Assembly (NCBI RefSeq): GCF_023149035.1
Contig: NZ_JAHXMY010000002.1
Coordinates: 744,001-808,000 of the forward strand
Direction: 5' to 3'
From: Microbacterium sp. EYE_78
GTDB taxonomy: Bacteria > Actinomycetota > Actinomycetes > Actinomycetales > Microbacteriaceae
DNA length: 64,000 nucleotides
The first letter of the stretch is position 1; every line of letters starts with the position of its first letter. Below are positions 50,248-59,496 of the stretch, piece by piece. The notes beneath the pieces were generated by a model. That model ran no database searches, was not told the origin of the DNA, and was given only the letters and a program-made list of their open reading frames with translations. Position numbers and translations under genes: made by a program.

Positions 50248-51776
50248 GGCTCGCCCTCCTGGTCGGATCCCTGAACGCCCGCCCTGCCGTCCTGGTCCGC
50301 CGCTTCGCCGGATTTACGGTCCTGGCGGTCGCCGTCGCGGCGGTCTGCATCGCCGTCGTCCGTCTCGACCGCGTCTCCGACGACGTCGCCGCGACGCTGA
50401 CGACCGTGCTCGGCAGTGCGATCGTCATCGGGTTCCTGCTGGTTCCGTTGTTCATCGGAGCCGACGACCCTCTCGATCCCCGGAGATTCCTCGTCACCGG
50501 ATCCGACCCGCGCTCAGTCGCCCTCTCCGCGGTCGTCGCGTCGTTCGCGTCCGTTCCCGCCCTCGCCACGGCCGCGGTCGCCGTCGCCATGGCGGTCGCG
50601 TGGGTCGGTCACGGCGCCCCCGTCGTGCTCGCCGTCCTCGGCGCCATCCTGTTCACGGTCACCTGCGTCGTCGGAGCGCGCTGCGCAATGGCGGTCGCCG
50701 CGGTCGCACTCCGCGACCGCCGGTCGCCGCAGCTGACGGGGCTCATGATCACCGCGGCGGGCATCGTCGTCTTCCCGGCCGCCGTCTTCCTCGTCTCCCT
50801 CGAATGGTCGGAGGGCGTCCCGTCGCAGCTGACGGAGGCGGCGGACGTGCTCGCGCTCACCCCCCTGGGTGCCTCCTCCGCTCTCGCGCTGCGGGGCGGC
50901 GCGGCCGGGGTCGCATCGGCCCTGGTGGGTGCGGCAACCGTTCTCGGGCTCCTCGGGATCTGGATGCTGCTCGTCCGCCGGATGATGACCGCGACCGAGC
51001 GGCCCGTACCCGTGCGGGAGCGTCGGGGACTCGGCTGGTTCGCCGTCATGCCGGGGCTTCCCGGGGGCGCGATCGCCGCGCGGAGCATCGTGTATTGGTT
51101 CGGCGATCCTCGTCATCTCGCCAACCTCGTCATCGTCCCCATCGCGTCGGTGCTGATCGTGGTCCCGCTGCTGATCGTCGGGGTCCCCGTGCAGACGGTC
51201 GCGCTCATCCCGGCGCCCGTCCTCGCACTCTTCCTGGGGTGGCTCGCGCACAACGACCTCGCCTACGACTCCACCGGCGTCTGGCTGCACATCTCCGCAG
51301 GCGTCCGCGGGGTGGCCGACCGGGTGGGTCGTCTCGTGCCGGTCGTCTTCGTGGGGGTCCCGCTCCTCGCCGTCGCCATCACCGTCTCGGTCTGGTTGCA
51401 CGACCGGTGGGCGATCCTCCCCGCCATGGTCGGCGTGTGCATCGCGCTGTTCCTGAGCGGTCTGGGGCTCAGCTCGATCTCGTCCGTGGTCGCGCCGTAC
51501 GCCGTCTCGCGCCCGGGGGAGGGCCCCTTCGAGCAGCCCCAGCGCACCGGCGGCACGCTCGCTCAGGCGGCTGTGCTGCTCGGGGCGGTCGTCCTGTCCG
51601 TCCCGAGCCTGTGGTGGGGCTGGCAGGCCCTGACCGGCGACCCATCGGCGGTGTGGCAGTCCTTCTGGGCGGGGATCGTCATCGGTGGGATGACCCTGCT
51701 GATCGGAGTCTTCATCGGCGGCGTCGCCTTCGTGCGGCGCTCGAGTCGGATCATGGAGTTCGCCGAGACCCTGTGA
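50223..51776 (+). CDS. ABC-2-type exporter permease
   Basis: The 517-residue membrane protein has around twelve hydrophobic segments, an internal soluble loop after about residue 255 ([18 protein letters not shown]) and ends with [16 protein letters not shown] 50223 overlaps the end of the ATPase gene by 25 nt and has GAGGGG upstream, so both subunits are co-translated. It is the membrane partner of the Pro/Glu-rich ATPase. Related large permeases with this C-terminus occur in Microbacteriaceae; substrate unknown. Confidence 0.83.
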   Translation: MVAHVLRLRLALLVGSLNARPAVLVRRFAGFTVLAVAVAAVCIAVVRLDRVSDDVAATLTTVLGSAIVIGFLLVPLFIGADDPLDPRRFLVTGSDPRSVALSAVVASFASVPALATAAVAVAMAVAWVGHGAPVVLAVLGAILFTVTCVVGARCAMAVAAVALRDRRSPQLTGLMITAAGIVVFPAAVFLVSLEWSEGVPSQLTEAADVLALTPLGASSALALRGGAAGVASALVGAATVLGLLGIWMLLVRRMMTATERPVPVRERRGLGWFAVMPGLPGGAIAARSIVYWFGDPRHLANLVIVPIASVLIVVPLLIVGVPVQTVALIPAPVLALFLGWLAHNDLAYDSTGVWLHISAGVRGVADRVGRLVPVVFVGVPLLAVAITVSVWLHDRWAILPAMVGVCIALFLSGLGLSSISSVVAPYAVSRPGEGPFEQPQRTGGTLAQAAVLLGAVVLSVPSLWWGWQALTGDPSAVWQSFWAGIVIGGMTLLIGVFIGGVAFVRRSSRIMEFAETL

Positions 51777-51820
51777 CCGGGGACGCGCCGCGCACCCGTC
51801 CACGGACCCCGTCCGCGCAG

Positions 51821-51826
51821 TACACT
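51821..51826 (+). promoter_or_regulatory. -10 element TACACT of the DUF3039 gene
   Basis: It ends 7 nt before the ATG at 51834; the spacer CGGGGGA could also serve as a ribosome site. Confidence 0.5.
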
Positions 51827-51833
51827 CGGGGGA

Positions 51834-52100
51834 ATGAGCACGCCGATCGACAGCCCGGATCAGGGCGGCCTCGCCACACTCGACCGCGAACTCGAGGAGC
51901 TCATCCGCGAGGAGACCATCGAGCCCGGTGATCATGAGCGATTCTCGCACTACGTGAAGAAGGACAAGATCCTCGAGTCCGCGATCACCGGCAAGCCGGT
52001 CCGTGCGCTGTGCGGCAAGAAGTGGACGCCCGGACGTGACCCGGAGAAGTTCCCGGTCTGCCCGACGTGCAAAGAGATCTACGCCTCGCTGACCTCGTAG
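51834..52100 (+). CDS. DUF3039 domain protein (88 aa)
   Basis: The 88-residue protein has the DUF3039 pattern: DHERFSHYVKKDKILESAITGKPVRALCGKKW (in part) followed by [10 protein letters not shown]. The Cys of ALCGKKW and the CPTC pair could bind zinc. It is a small actinobacterial protein of unknown function. Its last 22 bp overlap the convergent nicotinate phosphoribosyltransferase gene. Confidence 0.87.
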   Translation: MSTPIDSPDQGGLATLDRELEELIREETIEPGDHERFSHYVKKDKILESAITGKPVRALCGKKWTPGRDPEKFPVCPTCKEIYASLTS

Positions 52101-53407
52101 ACCGTCTGCAGCGCCGGGTCGGCGCGGCTGAGTGCGAGGGCCGAGACGGGGAGCTCCTCCCGCACGGTCAAGTGGTGTTCGCGCGACGCCGACACCCCGT
52201 CGGCGCCCAGATATGCGACATCCAGCTCACCATCCTGGACCAGGATCGTCTGGAGTTCACGCGCGTCCGCTCGGCTGCCGGGCGTCGGCAACTCCTCGAA
52301 CCCGTCGGCGACGACGACCAGCTCCGACGTGGCCACGCCGTTCCGCAAGGTGCGGAACGCCGCCTTGCGCCCGCCGACGGACGCCTTCGACGTCGACGCC
52401 TTGGCCACGGCCACCCAGCCACCCGCGGAGTCCTGTCGGGCCACGAGCTTGTAGACCATGCCCGCCGTCGGCGTGCCGGATCCGGTGACGACTGAGGTCC
52501 CGACTCCGTAGGAATCCACCGGGGATGCCGCGAGCGCGGCGATGGCGAACTCGTCGAGATCGCTCGTGACGGTGATCTTCGTCGAGGTGGCCCCGAGCTC
52601 GTCGAGTTGCGCGCGGACGGACGCGGCCACAGTCGGCAGGTCGCCGGAGTCGAGTCGGACGCCCCCGAGCCCCGTGCCGGCGACGGCGATCGCGGTCTCG
52701 ACGCCCCGGCGGATGTCGTAGGTGTCGACGAGCAGGGTCGTTGCCGTTCCGAAGGCGGCGATCTGACTGCGGAACGCGTCCTCCTCGGAGTCGTGCAGGA
52801 GCGTCCACGCGTGCGCCGCAGTGCCCATCGTCGGGATGCCCCACGTCCGGCCGGCCTCGAGGTTGCTCGTCGCCGAGAAGCCCGCGATGTAGGCGGCGCG
52901 CGCGGCCGCGACGGCCGAGCGCTCGGCCGCTCTGCGCGAACCCATCTCTGCCAGCGGTCGATCACCGGCCGCGATGCTCATGCGGGCTGCGGCGGTGGCC
53001 ACGGCCGAGTCATGGTTCAGGATGCTGAGGGCGAGCGTCTCGAGCACGACGGCCTCGGCGAACGTGCCCTCGATGGTCAGGATGGGGGAGCCCGGGAAGT
53101 AGACCTCTCCTTCGCGGTATCCGGTGACCGTGCCCCGGAATCGGTACCCCTCGAGGAAGCGGACCGTCTCGGCGCTGACGATCCGGTTGTCGCGGAGGAA
53201 CGCGAGCTCGGATTCCTCGAAACGGAAGTCGCGCAGCTGAGCGAGGAAGCGGCCCGTGCCCGCGACGACGCCGAACCGCCGCCCACCCGGCAGACGCCGC
53301 CCGAACAGCTCGAACACGCAGCGGCGAGCTGCGGTGCCGTCCTGGAGTGCCGCATCCAGCATCGTGAGCTCGTAGCGATCGGTCAGCAACGCCGTGGAGG
53401 TGCCCAT
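52079..53407 (-). CDS. pncB: Nicotinate phosphoribosyltransferase
   Basis: The 442-residue protein has the family signatures [16 protein letters not shown] at the N-terminus, [16 protein letters not shown], a [19 protein letters not shown] region around the catalytic His, [13 protein letters not shown], and [10 protein letters not shown]. It makes nicotinate mononucleotide from nicotinate and PRPP in the NAD salvage pathway. ATG at 53407 has TAGGGT 6 nt upstream. It diverges from murI over 38 bp. Confidence 0.93.
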   Translation of the reverse strand: MGTSTALLTDRYELTMLDAALQDGTAARRCVFELFGRRLPGGRRFGVVAGTGRFLAQLRDFRFEESELAFLRDNRIVSAETVRFLEGYRFRGTVTGYREGEVYFPGSPILTIEGTFAEAVVLETLALSILNHDSAVATAAARMSIAAGDRPLAEMGSRRAAERSAVAAARAAYIAGFSATSNLEAGRTWGIPTMGTAAHAWTLLHDSEEDAFRSQIAAFGTATTLLVDTYDIRRGVETAIAVAGTGLGGVRLDSGDLPTVAASVRAQLDELGATSTKITVTSDLDEFAIAALAASPVDSYGVGTSVVTGSGTPTAGMVYKLVARQDSAGGWVAVAKASTSKASVGGRKAAFRTLRNGVATSELVVVADGFEELPTPGSRADARELQTILVQDGELDVAYLGADGVSASREHHLTVREELPVSALALSRADPALQTVYEVSEA

Positions 53408-53413
53408 TCGGTC

Positions 53414-53419
53414 ACCCTA
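53414..53419 (-). promoter_or_regulatory. -10 element TAGGGT of pncB
   Basis: Read leftward it ends 6 nt before the ATG at 53407, predicting a leaderless mRNA. Confidence 0.55.
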
Positions 53420-53431
53420 TCGCCGCGCGAC

Positions 53432-53437
53432 TAGGCT
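53432..53437 (+). promoter_or_regulatory. -10 element TAGGCT of the murI-rph-rdgB operon
   Basis: It ends 2 nt before an ATG (53440) but 8 nt before the in-frame GTG at 53446; the second is the plausible start of a leaderless mRNA. The pncB hexamer is 12 bp away on the other strand. Confidence 0.5.
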
Positions 53438-53445
53438 GGATGATC

Positions 53446-54273
53446 GTGACGGACGCACCCATCGGGATCTTCGACTCCGGTGTCGGCGGGCTCACGGTGG
53501 CGCGAGCGGTCTCGCAGCTGCTGCCGCGGGAATCCGTCCTCTACATCGGCGACACGGCGCACTCCCCGTACGGCCCGAAGCCCATCGCCGACGTCCGCCG
53601 TTATGGGCTCGAGGTCTTGGACACGCTGGTCGATCAGGGTGTGAAGATGCTCGTGATCGCCTGCAACACCGCGTCCGCCGCGCTGTTGCGCGATGCCAGG
53701 GAGCGCTACGACGTCCCGGTCGTCGAGGTCATCGGACCGGCAGTCCGTACGGCCATCTCGACGACTCGAAACGGCCGCATCGGCGTCATCGGAACCGCGG
53801 GGACGATCGGCTCCGGCGTCTATCAGGACATGCTGGGCGTGGACGAGCGACTGACCGTCTTCGCCCAGGCCTGTCCGCGCTTCGTGGAGTTCGTCGAGGC
53901 GGGGATCACCGACACCCCCGACGTCCTGCGGGTCGCCGAGGAGTATCTCGCGCCGCTGCGGCATGCCGGCGTCGACACCGTCGTCCTCGGCTGCACCCAC
54001 TACCCCTTCCTCGAGGGCGCCATCAGTTATGTGATGGGCCCCGACGTGTCGCTCGTCTCAAGCGACACCGAGACCGCGAAGGACGTCTACCGACAGCTGG
54101 TCTCCCGCGATCTGCTCGCGGGTCCCGACGCCCGCACCACCCACGTGTACGAGGCCACGGGCGACTCCGCCGATGACTTCCTCGTCCTCGCCGATCGACT
54201 GATGGGGCGCGGCGTCAGCGCCGTCCGACTCGTGCAGACCGGCGCCATCGACCTACCGAAGGGACACTCATGA
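53446..54273 (+). CDS. murI: Glutamate racemase MurI
   Basis: The 275-residue enzyme has [16 protein letters not shown] and [13 protein letters not shown] at the N-terminus, catalytic Cys in VIACNTASA and the second catalytic Cys in [10 protein letters not shown]. It makes D-glutamate for peptidoglycan. The promoter position favours GTG 53446; the ATG at 53440 would add two residues. The stop overlaps the rph start (ATGA), giving the common murI-rph-rdgB order. Confidence 0.95.
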   Translation: MTDAPIGIFDSGVGGLTVARAVSQLLPRESVLYIGDTAHSPYGPKPIADVRRYGLEVLDTLVDQGVKMLVIACNTASAALLRDARERYDVPVVEVIGPAVRTAISTTRNGRIGVIGTAGTIGSGVYQDMLGVDERLTVFAQACPRFVEFVEAGITDTPDVLRVAEEYLAPLRHAGVDTVVLGCTHYPFLEGAISYVMGPDVSLVSSDTETAKDVYRQLVSRDLLAGPDARTTHVYEATGDSADDFLVLADRLMGRGVSAVRLVQTGAIDLPKGHS

Positions 54274-55013
54274 CCGACACGACCCGCGCCGACGGCCGCT
54301 CCGTCGACCAGCTCCGCCCCGTCACCATCGAACGAGGGTGGAACGCGCACGCGGAAGGGTCGGCCCTCGTCTCCTTCGGGGGCACCAAGGTGCTGTGCAC
54401 GGCATCCTTCACCAACGGCGTGCCGCGGTGGCTGACGGGCAAGGGCAAAGGATGGGTGACCGCCGAATACGCGATGCTGCCCCGCGCGACGAACTCCCGC
54501 AACGACCGCGAGTCGATCAAGGGCAAGGTCGGCGGACGCACGCATGAGATCTCGCGCCTCATCGGACGCGCGCTGCGCGCCGTCGTCGACACCAAGGCGC
54601 TCGGAGAGAACACGATCGTGATCGACTGCGACGTCCTGCAGGCGGACGGCGGCACCCGCACCGCCGCGATCACCGGCGCCTACGTCGCCCTCGCCGACGC
54701 CATCGAGTGGGGACGGGCGAAGGGCTTCGTCGGCAAGAACGCGAAGGCGCTCCTCGACTCCGTCTCGGCGGTCTCGGTGGGCATCATCGACGGCGAGCCG
54801 ATGCTCGACCTCGCCTATGTCGAGGATGTCCGCGCAGAGACCGACATGAACGTCGTCGTCACCGGTCGCGGCCTGTTCGTCGAGGTGCAGGGCACCGCCG
54901 AGGGAGCCCCCTTCGACAAGCGGGAGCTCGACGCGCTGCTGGATCTCGGGGTGGCCGGCTGCGACGATCTTCGCGAGACACAGCTGGCCGCCCTCGCCGA
55001 GGAGCGCCCGTGA
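54270..55013 (+). CDS. rph: Ribonuclease PH
   Basis: The 247-residue phosphorolytic exonuclease has [22 protein letters not shown] (in part), [44 protein letters not shown] and a typical C-terminal helix. It trims tRNA and other RNA 3' ends using phosphate. It is coupled to murI upstream (ATGA) and rdgB downstream (GTGA). Confidence 0.95.
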   Translation: MTDTTRADGRSVDQLRPVTIERGWNAHAEGSALVSFGGTKVLCTASFTNGVPRWLTGKGKGWVTAEYAMLPRATNSRNDRESIKGKVGGRTHEISRLIGRALRAVVDTKALGENTIVIDCDVLQADGGTRTAAITGAYVALADAIEWGRAKGFVGKNAKALLDSVSAVSVGIIDGEPMLDLAYVEDVRAETDMNVVVTGRGLFVEVQGTAEGAPFDKRELDALLDLGVAGCDDLRETQLAALAEERP

Positions 55014-55606
55014 CCGAGCGTCGACGGATCGTTCTGGCCACCCACAACGCGCACAAGGTCGAGGAGTTCGGCGCGATCGTCGCTGCGACGCGTCCCGACC
55101 TCGAGGTGGTCGGCTACGACGGTCCCGAGCCGGTCGAAGACGGCGTCACCTTCGCGCAGAACGCGCTGATCAAGGCGCGGGCGGCCGCCGCGCACACGGG
55201 CCTGCCGGCCATGGCCGACGACTCCGGGATCAGTGTGGACGTCCTGGGCGGCTCGCCCGGCGTCTTCTCCGCCTACTGGGCGGGACACCGCAAGGACGGC
55301 GTCGCGAACTATGAGCTCCTGCTCGATCAGCTCTCCGACATCGCCGACCCGCACCGGTCGGCGCAGTTCGTGTCGACGATCGCCCTGGTGGTGCCCGGCG
55401 GCGACGAGCACGTGGTCGAAGGCGTGTGGCCGGGCCGTCTCGCGACCGCGCCCGCCGGGGCGAACGGCTTCGGCTACGACCCGGTCTTCGTCCCCGACGA
55501 CGCCGACGGTCGGACGGCGGCGGAGCTCACACCCACGGAGAAGAACGCGACGTCGCACCGCGCTCGCGCCTTCACGTCACTGGGGCCGTTGCTGACGGCG
55601 CTCTGA
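55010..55606 (+). CDS. rdgB: RdgB/HAM1 non-canonical purine NTP pyrophosphatase
   Basis: The 198-residue protein has [12 protein letters not shown] at the start, [32 protein letters not shown] (in part), [10 protein letters not shown] and SHRARAF near the end, all typical of the ITP/XTP pyrophosphatase. It prevents inosine and xanthosine nucleotides from entering DNA and RNA. GTG at 55010 overlaps the rph stop by four nt. Confidence 0.94.
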   Translation: MTERRRIVLATHNAHKVEEFGAIVAATRPDLEVVGYDGPEPVEDGVTFAQNALIKARAAAAHTGLPAMADDSGISVDVLGGSPGVFSAYWAGHRKDGVANYELLLDQLSDIADPHRSAQFVSTIALVVPGGDEHVVEGVWPGRLATAPAGANGFGYDPVFVPDDADGRTAAELTPTEKNATSHRARAFTSLGPLLTAL

Positions 55607-55679
55607 CCGTCCACTGAGGCTGAGAATCGGACTCATTCCCGAGTTGCCGGATCCGGCGATCGTGGGACACGGGCGGCCG

Positions 55680-55685
55680 TAGCCT
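55680..55685 (+). promoter_or_regulatory. -10 element TAGCCT of the CDF transporter gene
   Basis: It ends 6 nt before the ATG at 55692; leaderless transcription is predicted. Confidence 0.55.
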
Positions 55686-55691
55686 CGAACC

Positions 55692-56603
55692 ATGCACGAC
55701 CACGCGCCCACCGGCATCCGCGCCGGGCATCCGCGTCGCCTGCTGACGATCTCGTTGGCGATCACGGCGACGGTCCTGGTCGTGCAGGTGGTCGGGGCCG
55801 TGCTGACAGGGTCCCTTGCACTGCTCGCCGACGCCGGGCACATGTTCACCGACAGCTCCGGACTCGTCATCGCCCTGGTCGCGGCGTCGGTCGCCGCGCG
55901 CCCCGCGGACGAGCGGCAGACGTACGGATATCAGCGGGCAGAGGTGTTCGGCGCACTGCTGAACGCCGTCATCCTCATCGCGCTCGGCGCGTGGATCGCC
56001 GTCGAGGCGGTGCGCCGCCTGATCGATCCGTCGGACGGCGAGGTGCAGGGCCTCCCGATGCTTGTCGTCGCACTGATCGGGTTGGTCGCCAACGCGGTCT
56101 CGCTCTACGTCCTGGGCGCGGCGCAGCGGACGAGCATCAACGTGCGCGGCGCCTACCTCGAGGTCCTCGGGGACCTCCTGGGGTCGGTGGTCGTGCTCGT
56201 CGCGGCGGGAGTCATCTGGCTGACCGGATGGATGCCGGCGGACGCCGTCGCGTCGCTGGTGATCGCCGCGCTCATCGTCCCGCGCGCGGTCACCCTGCTG
56301 CGCGAGGTGTTCGCCGTCCTGGGGGAACGGGCACCGGTCGGGACACGGGTCGCGGACATCAGGCAGCACATCCTCGGCACCGACGGCGTGGTGGACGTGC
56401 ACGACGTCCACGTGTGGCAGCTGACGCGCGGTGCGCCCGTCTTCACGGCGCATGTCGTCGTCGCGCCGGCCCTCTTCGCGGACGATCGTGCCGGCGCGCT
56501 GCTGTCGCAGCTGCAGTCCTGCCTCTCGAGGCACTTCGACGTCGAGCACTCGACGTTCCAGCTCGAGCCCGCCGGACACGTCGAGCACGACGCCCACGCC
56601 TGA
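55692..56603 (+). CDS. Cation diffusion facilitator (CDF) metal exporter
   Basis: The 303-residue membrane protein has six helices, a short His-containing head (MHDHAPTG), the metal site ALLADAGHMFTDSSGLVIAL (H-x3-D) in helix 2, its partner ALLNAVILIALG in helix 4 region, and a cytoplasmic domain with VHDVHVWQLTRG. It resembles CzcD/ZitB zinc exporters. The end is His-rich (GHVEHDAHA), possibly a metal sensor. Zinc is the most likely substrate. Confidence 0.92.
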   Translation: MHDHAPTGIRAGHPRRLLTISLAITATVLVVQVVGAVLTGSLALLADAGHMFTDSSGLVIALVAASVAARPADERQTYGYQRAEVFGALLNAVILIALGAWIAVEAVRRLIDPSDGEVQGLPMLVVALIGLVANAVSLYVLGAAQRTSINVRGAYLEVLGDLLGSVVVLVAAGVIWLTGWMPADAVASLVIAALIVPRAVTLLREVFAVLGERAPVGTRVADIRQHILGTDGVVDVHDVHVWQLTRGAPVFTAHVVVAPALFADDRAGALLSQLQSCLSRHFDVEHSTFQLEPAGHVEHDAHA

Positions 56604-56622
56604 CCGTCGACCGGCCGATCGC

Positions 56623-56628
56623 TACGGT
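56623..56628 (+). promoter_or_regulatory. -10 element TACGGT of the glyoxalase-fold gene
   Basis: It ends 6 nt before the ATG at 56635; leaderless transcription is predicted. Confidence 0.55.
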
Positions 56629-56634
56629 GGGCGG

Positions 56635-56997
56635 ATGACCGACCGCACCGTCCCCGTCCTGCCCTCGCGTGATCTCGACGCGACCGTCGCCTTCTACGGG
56701 GCGTTCGGGTTCGCCGTCACGTACCGCGGAGCGGAATGGCTCATCCTGCGCCGCGGCGCGCTCGAGCTGGAGTTCTTCCCGTTCCCCGATCTCGACCCCG
56801 CGACGGGGTCGGCTGTCTGCAGTGTGCGTGTCGATGATCTCGACGGGCTCTATCAGCAGATCGCCGCCTCCGGGGTCCCGGAGACCGCCGACGGCCACCC
56901 CCGCCTGCATCCGGCCCGCATCGAACCGTGGGGTGGGCGGGTCGCGTTCCTCGTCGACCTCGACGGCACGCAGCTGAACCTGATCCAGAACGCCTGA
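56635..56997 (+). CDS. Glyoxalase/bleomycin-resistance-fold protein
   Basis: The 120-residue protein has the VOC fold: VLPSRDLDATVAFYGAFGF at the start, a middle AEWLILRRGALELEFFPFPD and the end GGRVAFLVDLDGTQLNLIQNA. It resembles bleomycin-binding proteins (WLILRRGxLELEFF), which sequester the drug as dimers, but close paralogues have other roles. Resistance should not be assumed without test. It lies 12 bp from the convergent ligD. Confidence 0.85.
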   Translation: MTDRTVPVLPSRDLDATVAFYGAFGFAVTYRGAEWLILRRGALELEFFPFPDLDPATGSAVCSVRVDDLDGLYQQIAASGVPETADGHPRLHPARIEPWGGRVAFLVDLDGTQLNLIQNA

Positions 56998-57009
56998 CGA
57001 GCGCGCGGC

Positions 57010-59436
57010 TCAGACGTCCGTCTCCGTCCGCACCTCGTCCGGGGTCTTGTCGGGCCTGAGGCCCCGCCAGCGAGCGTGGCGCAGCGTGCCGTTCGGCGTC
57101 GCCTCGGCATACTCGACCTCGCCGACCAGCTCCGGCCGCAGCCACAGCGCATCGGATGCCTCGGCGCGACCGATGTCGATGAACGGGTTCGTGTCGGTGC
57201 GCAGCGGCGTCAGCGCGGCATCCAGCCTGGACAGGATCGCGTTGCTGAAACCGGATCCCACGCGTCCGACATACCGCAGGCCGGCCGCGCTCGGGATGCC
57301 CATCAGCAGCGATCCGATGGCGCCGGTGCGCCCGCCTCTGCCGGGACGGATGCCGCCGATCACGACCTCCTGCATGCGCGTCAGCTTCACCTTCAGCCAT
57401 TGCTCGCTGCGCGCACCGCGGCGGTAGGTCGAGGACGGGTCCTTCACCACCACGCCTTCCAGGGCGAGCTCGCGGGCGGTCGCCAGCCCGTCGTCGACGT
57501 CATCGGCGACGGGCGGCACGGCGATCGCATCGATCGCGTCGGCGGCGATGCCCTCGAGCAGTTCACGACGCTGCGACAGGGGGAGCGGCGCGGCATCCAT
57601 CCCGTCGACTTCGAGCAGGTCGAAGAGCATGAACCGCACGGGGATGCGTCGCGCCTCACGGTCGATCTCGCCCGGTTTCGTGAGATGCATCCGGTGCTGC
57701 AGCAGGGAGAAGCTCGGACGGCTGCGGTCATCGAGCGCAACGATCTCGCCGTCGATGACGCACGGCCCGGAACCGAGGCCCGCGTCGCCGGTCGTGAGCT
57801 CCGGATACCGTGCGGTGATGTCCGTGCCGCTGCGCGCGCGCAGGTGCAGACGCCGACCGTCCCAGATGCCCAGGGCGCGGACACCGTCCCATTTGAACTC
57901 GACCCACGGTCCCCAGCGATCGGCGGCGTGGCGGGCCAGGGACGGGCTCGACGAGGTTGCGAGCATCGGTGCCGGTGCCGGTGCCGGTGCCGGTGCCGGT
58001 GCCGGTGCCGGTGCTGGTGCCGGTGCGGTGGCTGGCGTCGCCGCCGGAGCGCGACCGCCGACCGCCGGGGGAGTCTCGGCATCCGTCTTCATGCGATGCA
58101 GCAGCCACTGCGACTTCTCGCCGTCGCCGCTCGTCCGGATGAGTGCGAGGCGCACGTGCCCGAGGGGCCCGTCCTCCCGCCCGGTCAGCGTGAAGATCAC
58201 CTCGTCGTCACGCCACTTCTCCAGCGCGAACGTGCCGGAGTCCCAGATCGACATCGACCCGGCCCCATATTCGCCGGCCGGGATGTCCCCGGCGAAGTCG
58301 AGGTATTCCATGGGGTGCGGCTCGGTCATGACTGCGAGGTGGTTCTTGGCCGGCGACTGCGGGATGCCCCGCGGCACCGCCCAGCTGACGAGGACCCCCT
58401 CGCGCTCCAGTCGGAGGTCGTAGTGCAGTCGCCGGGCGTGGTGCTCCTGGATCACGAACCGGGCTGCGTCCGGCTGTGCGGCTCCGGCGGGTGAGGCCGG
58501 CACCGGCTCCGGCGTCCGCTCGGGTGAGCGCTTCGCGATGTAGGACGTCAGCGGGCCGGCTCCGGCGGGTGCGAGGGAGGCGAAGACGTCGCCGCGCTCG
58601 GCTACGCGCGCGAGCACCTCGTCGAACAACAGGTGGCGCAGGTCAGGACGCTCGAGTTCGTCCCAGGAGCGGGGTGCCGCGACGGTCGGGCGGTCTCGTC
58701 CCCGCAGCGAATACGGCGCGATGGTCGTCTTCTTGCCGTTGTTCTGGCTCCAGTCGATGAAGACCTTCCCCGGTCGCACGGCCTTCGACATCTGGCTGAC
58801 GACGAGATCCGGGTGGTCGGCTTCGAGCAGACGAGCGAGTTCCTTGGCGAATGCACTGATCTCATCGCTCGTGCGCGAACCGTCCAGCGGAGCGTAGAGG
58901 TGGATGCCCTTGCTCCCGCTCGTCACGGGGACCGGTTCCATACCCAGATCCGTGAGGATCGCGCGCGCCCAGCGCGCCACGCCCGCACACTCGGCGAGGC
59001 CGACACCCGGCCCGGGATCGAGGTCGAGGACGAGGCGGTCGGGACCGCGCCTCGTGCCGTCCGGGTCGAAGCGCCACTGCGGCACGTGCAGTTCGATGGA
59101 GGCGACCTGGGCGAGGTACACGAGGGTGGGTACGCCGTCGACGAGGGGGTAGTCCTTCGCGCCGGTGGAATGCTCGATCGGGCGTCGCGTCACCCACGAC
59201 GGCGCGCCGGCCTCGAGGTGCTTCGCGAAGAACGATCCCTCGTCCGTGCCGTCGGGCCAGCGGATGCGGGTGACCGGACGACCCTCGAGGTGGGGGAGGA
59301 TCACCGGGGCGATGCGGGTGAGATAGTCGATGACCTCGCCCTTCGTGGTCCCCGTCGCGGGGTACATGACCTTGTCGAGGTTGGTCAGCCGAAGCCGGCG
59401 TCCGTCGACGACGACCTCCTGCGGCGCGGCTGGCAT
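57010..59436 (-). CDS. ligD: Multidomain DNA ligase LigD (POL-PE-LIG)
   Basis: The 808-residue protein has, in order, a primase-like polymerase (about 1-290; LTNLDKVMYP, DLDPGPGV, SGSKGIHLY, VFIDWSQNN), a 3'-phosphoesterase (about 325-480; RFVIQEHHARRLHYDLRLE, WAVPRGIP, EYGAGSM), an Ala-Pro linker and an ATP-dependent ligase (about 520-805; catalytic Lys in EFKWDGVRAL). This is the mycobacterial domain order. It processes and seals ends in non-homologous end joining with Ku. ATG at 59436 has TACTCT 6 nt upstream. Confidence 0.95.
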   Translation of the reverse strand: MPAAPQEVVVDGRRLRLTNLDKVMYPATGTTKGEVIDYLTRIAPVILPHLEGRPVTRIRWPDGTDEGSFFAKHLEAGAPSWVTRRPIEHSTGAKDYPLVDGVPTLVYLAQVASIELHVPQWRFDPDGTRRGPDRLVLDLDPGPGVGLAECAGVARWARAILTDLGMEPVPVTSGSKGIHLYAPLDGSRTSDEISAFAKELARLLEADHPDLVVSQMSKAVRPGKVFIDWSQNNGKKTTIAPYSLRGRDRPTVAAPRSWDELERPDLRHLLFDEVLARVAERGDVFASLAPAGAGPLTSYIAKRSPERTPEPVPASPAGAAQPDAARFVIQEHHARRLHYDLRLEREGVLVSWAVPRGIPQSPAKNHLAVMTEPHPMEYLDFAGDIPAGEYGAGSMSIWDSGTFALEKWRDDEVIFTLTGREDGPLGHVRLALIRTSGDGEKSQWLLHRMKTDAETPPAVGGRAPAATPATAPAPAPAPAPAPAPAPAPAPMLATSSSPSLARHAADRWGPWVEFKWDGVRALGIWDGRRLHLRARSGTDITARYPELTTGDAGLGSGPCVIDGEIVALDDRSRPSFSLLQHRMHLTKPGEIDREARRIPVRFMLFDLLEVDGMDAAPLPLSQRRELLEGIAADAIDAIAVPPVADDVDDGLATARELALEGVVVKDPSSTYRRGARSEQWLKVKLTRMQEVVIGGIRPGRGGRTGAIGSLLMGIPSAAGLRYVGRVGSGFSNAILSRLDAALTPLRTDTNPFIDIGRAEASDALWLRPELVGEVEYAEATPNGTLRHARWRGLRPDKTPDEVRTETDV
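57968..58026 (-). repeat. GGTGCC hexanucleotide microsatellite in ligD
   Basis: About ten consecutive 6-bp units (GGTGCC on the + strand) encode an alternating Ala-Pro linker between the phosphoesterase and ligase domains. One unit is GGTGCT and the edge units are imperfect. Slippage would change linker length by two residues per unit without shifting frame. Confidence 0.88.
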
Positions 59437-59442
59437 GGGCCC

Positions 59443-59448
59443 AGAGTA
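59443..59448 (-). promoter_or_regulatory. -10 element TACTCT of ligD
   Basis: Read leftward it ends 6 nt before the ATG at 59436. The ku promoter (TGTACT ending 6 nt before the ku ATG) lies within the same 60-bp divergent region. Confidence 0.5.
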
Positions 59449-59496
59449 GTGCGCAACCCCTATGGCACCGGGGTGTGGCGGGTGTGTACTGGTGTG

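Noticed and set aside
56635..56997. Bleomycin-resistance determinant
   Set aside because: The fold fits, but VOC proteins of this size have many roles and there is no mobile or resistance context.
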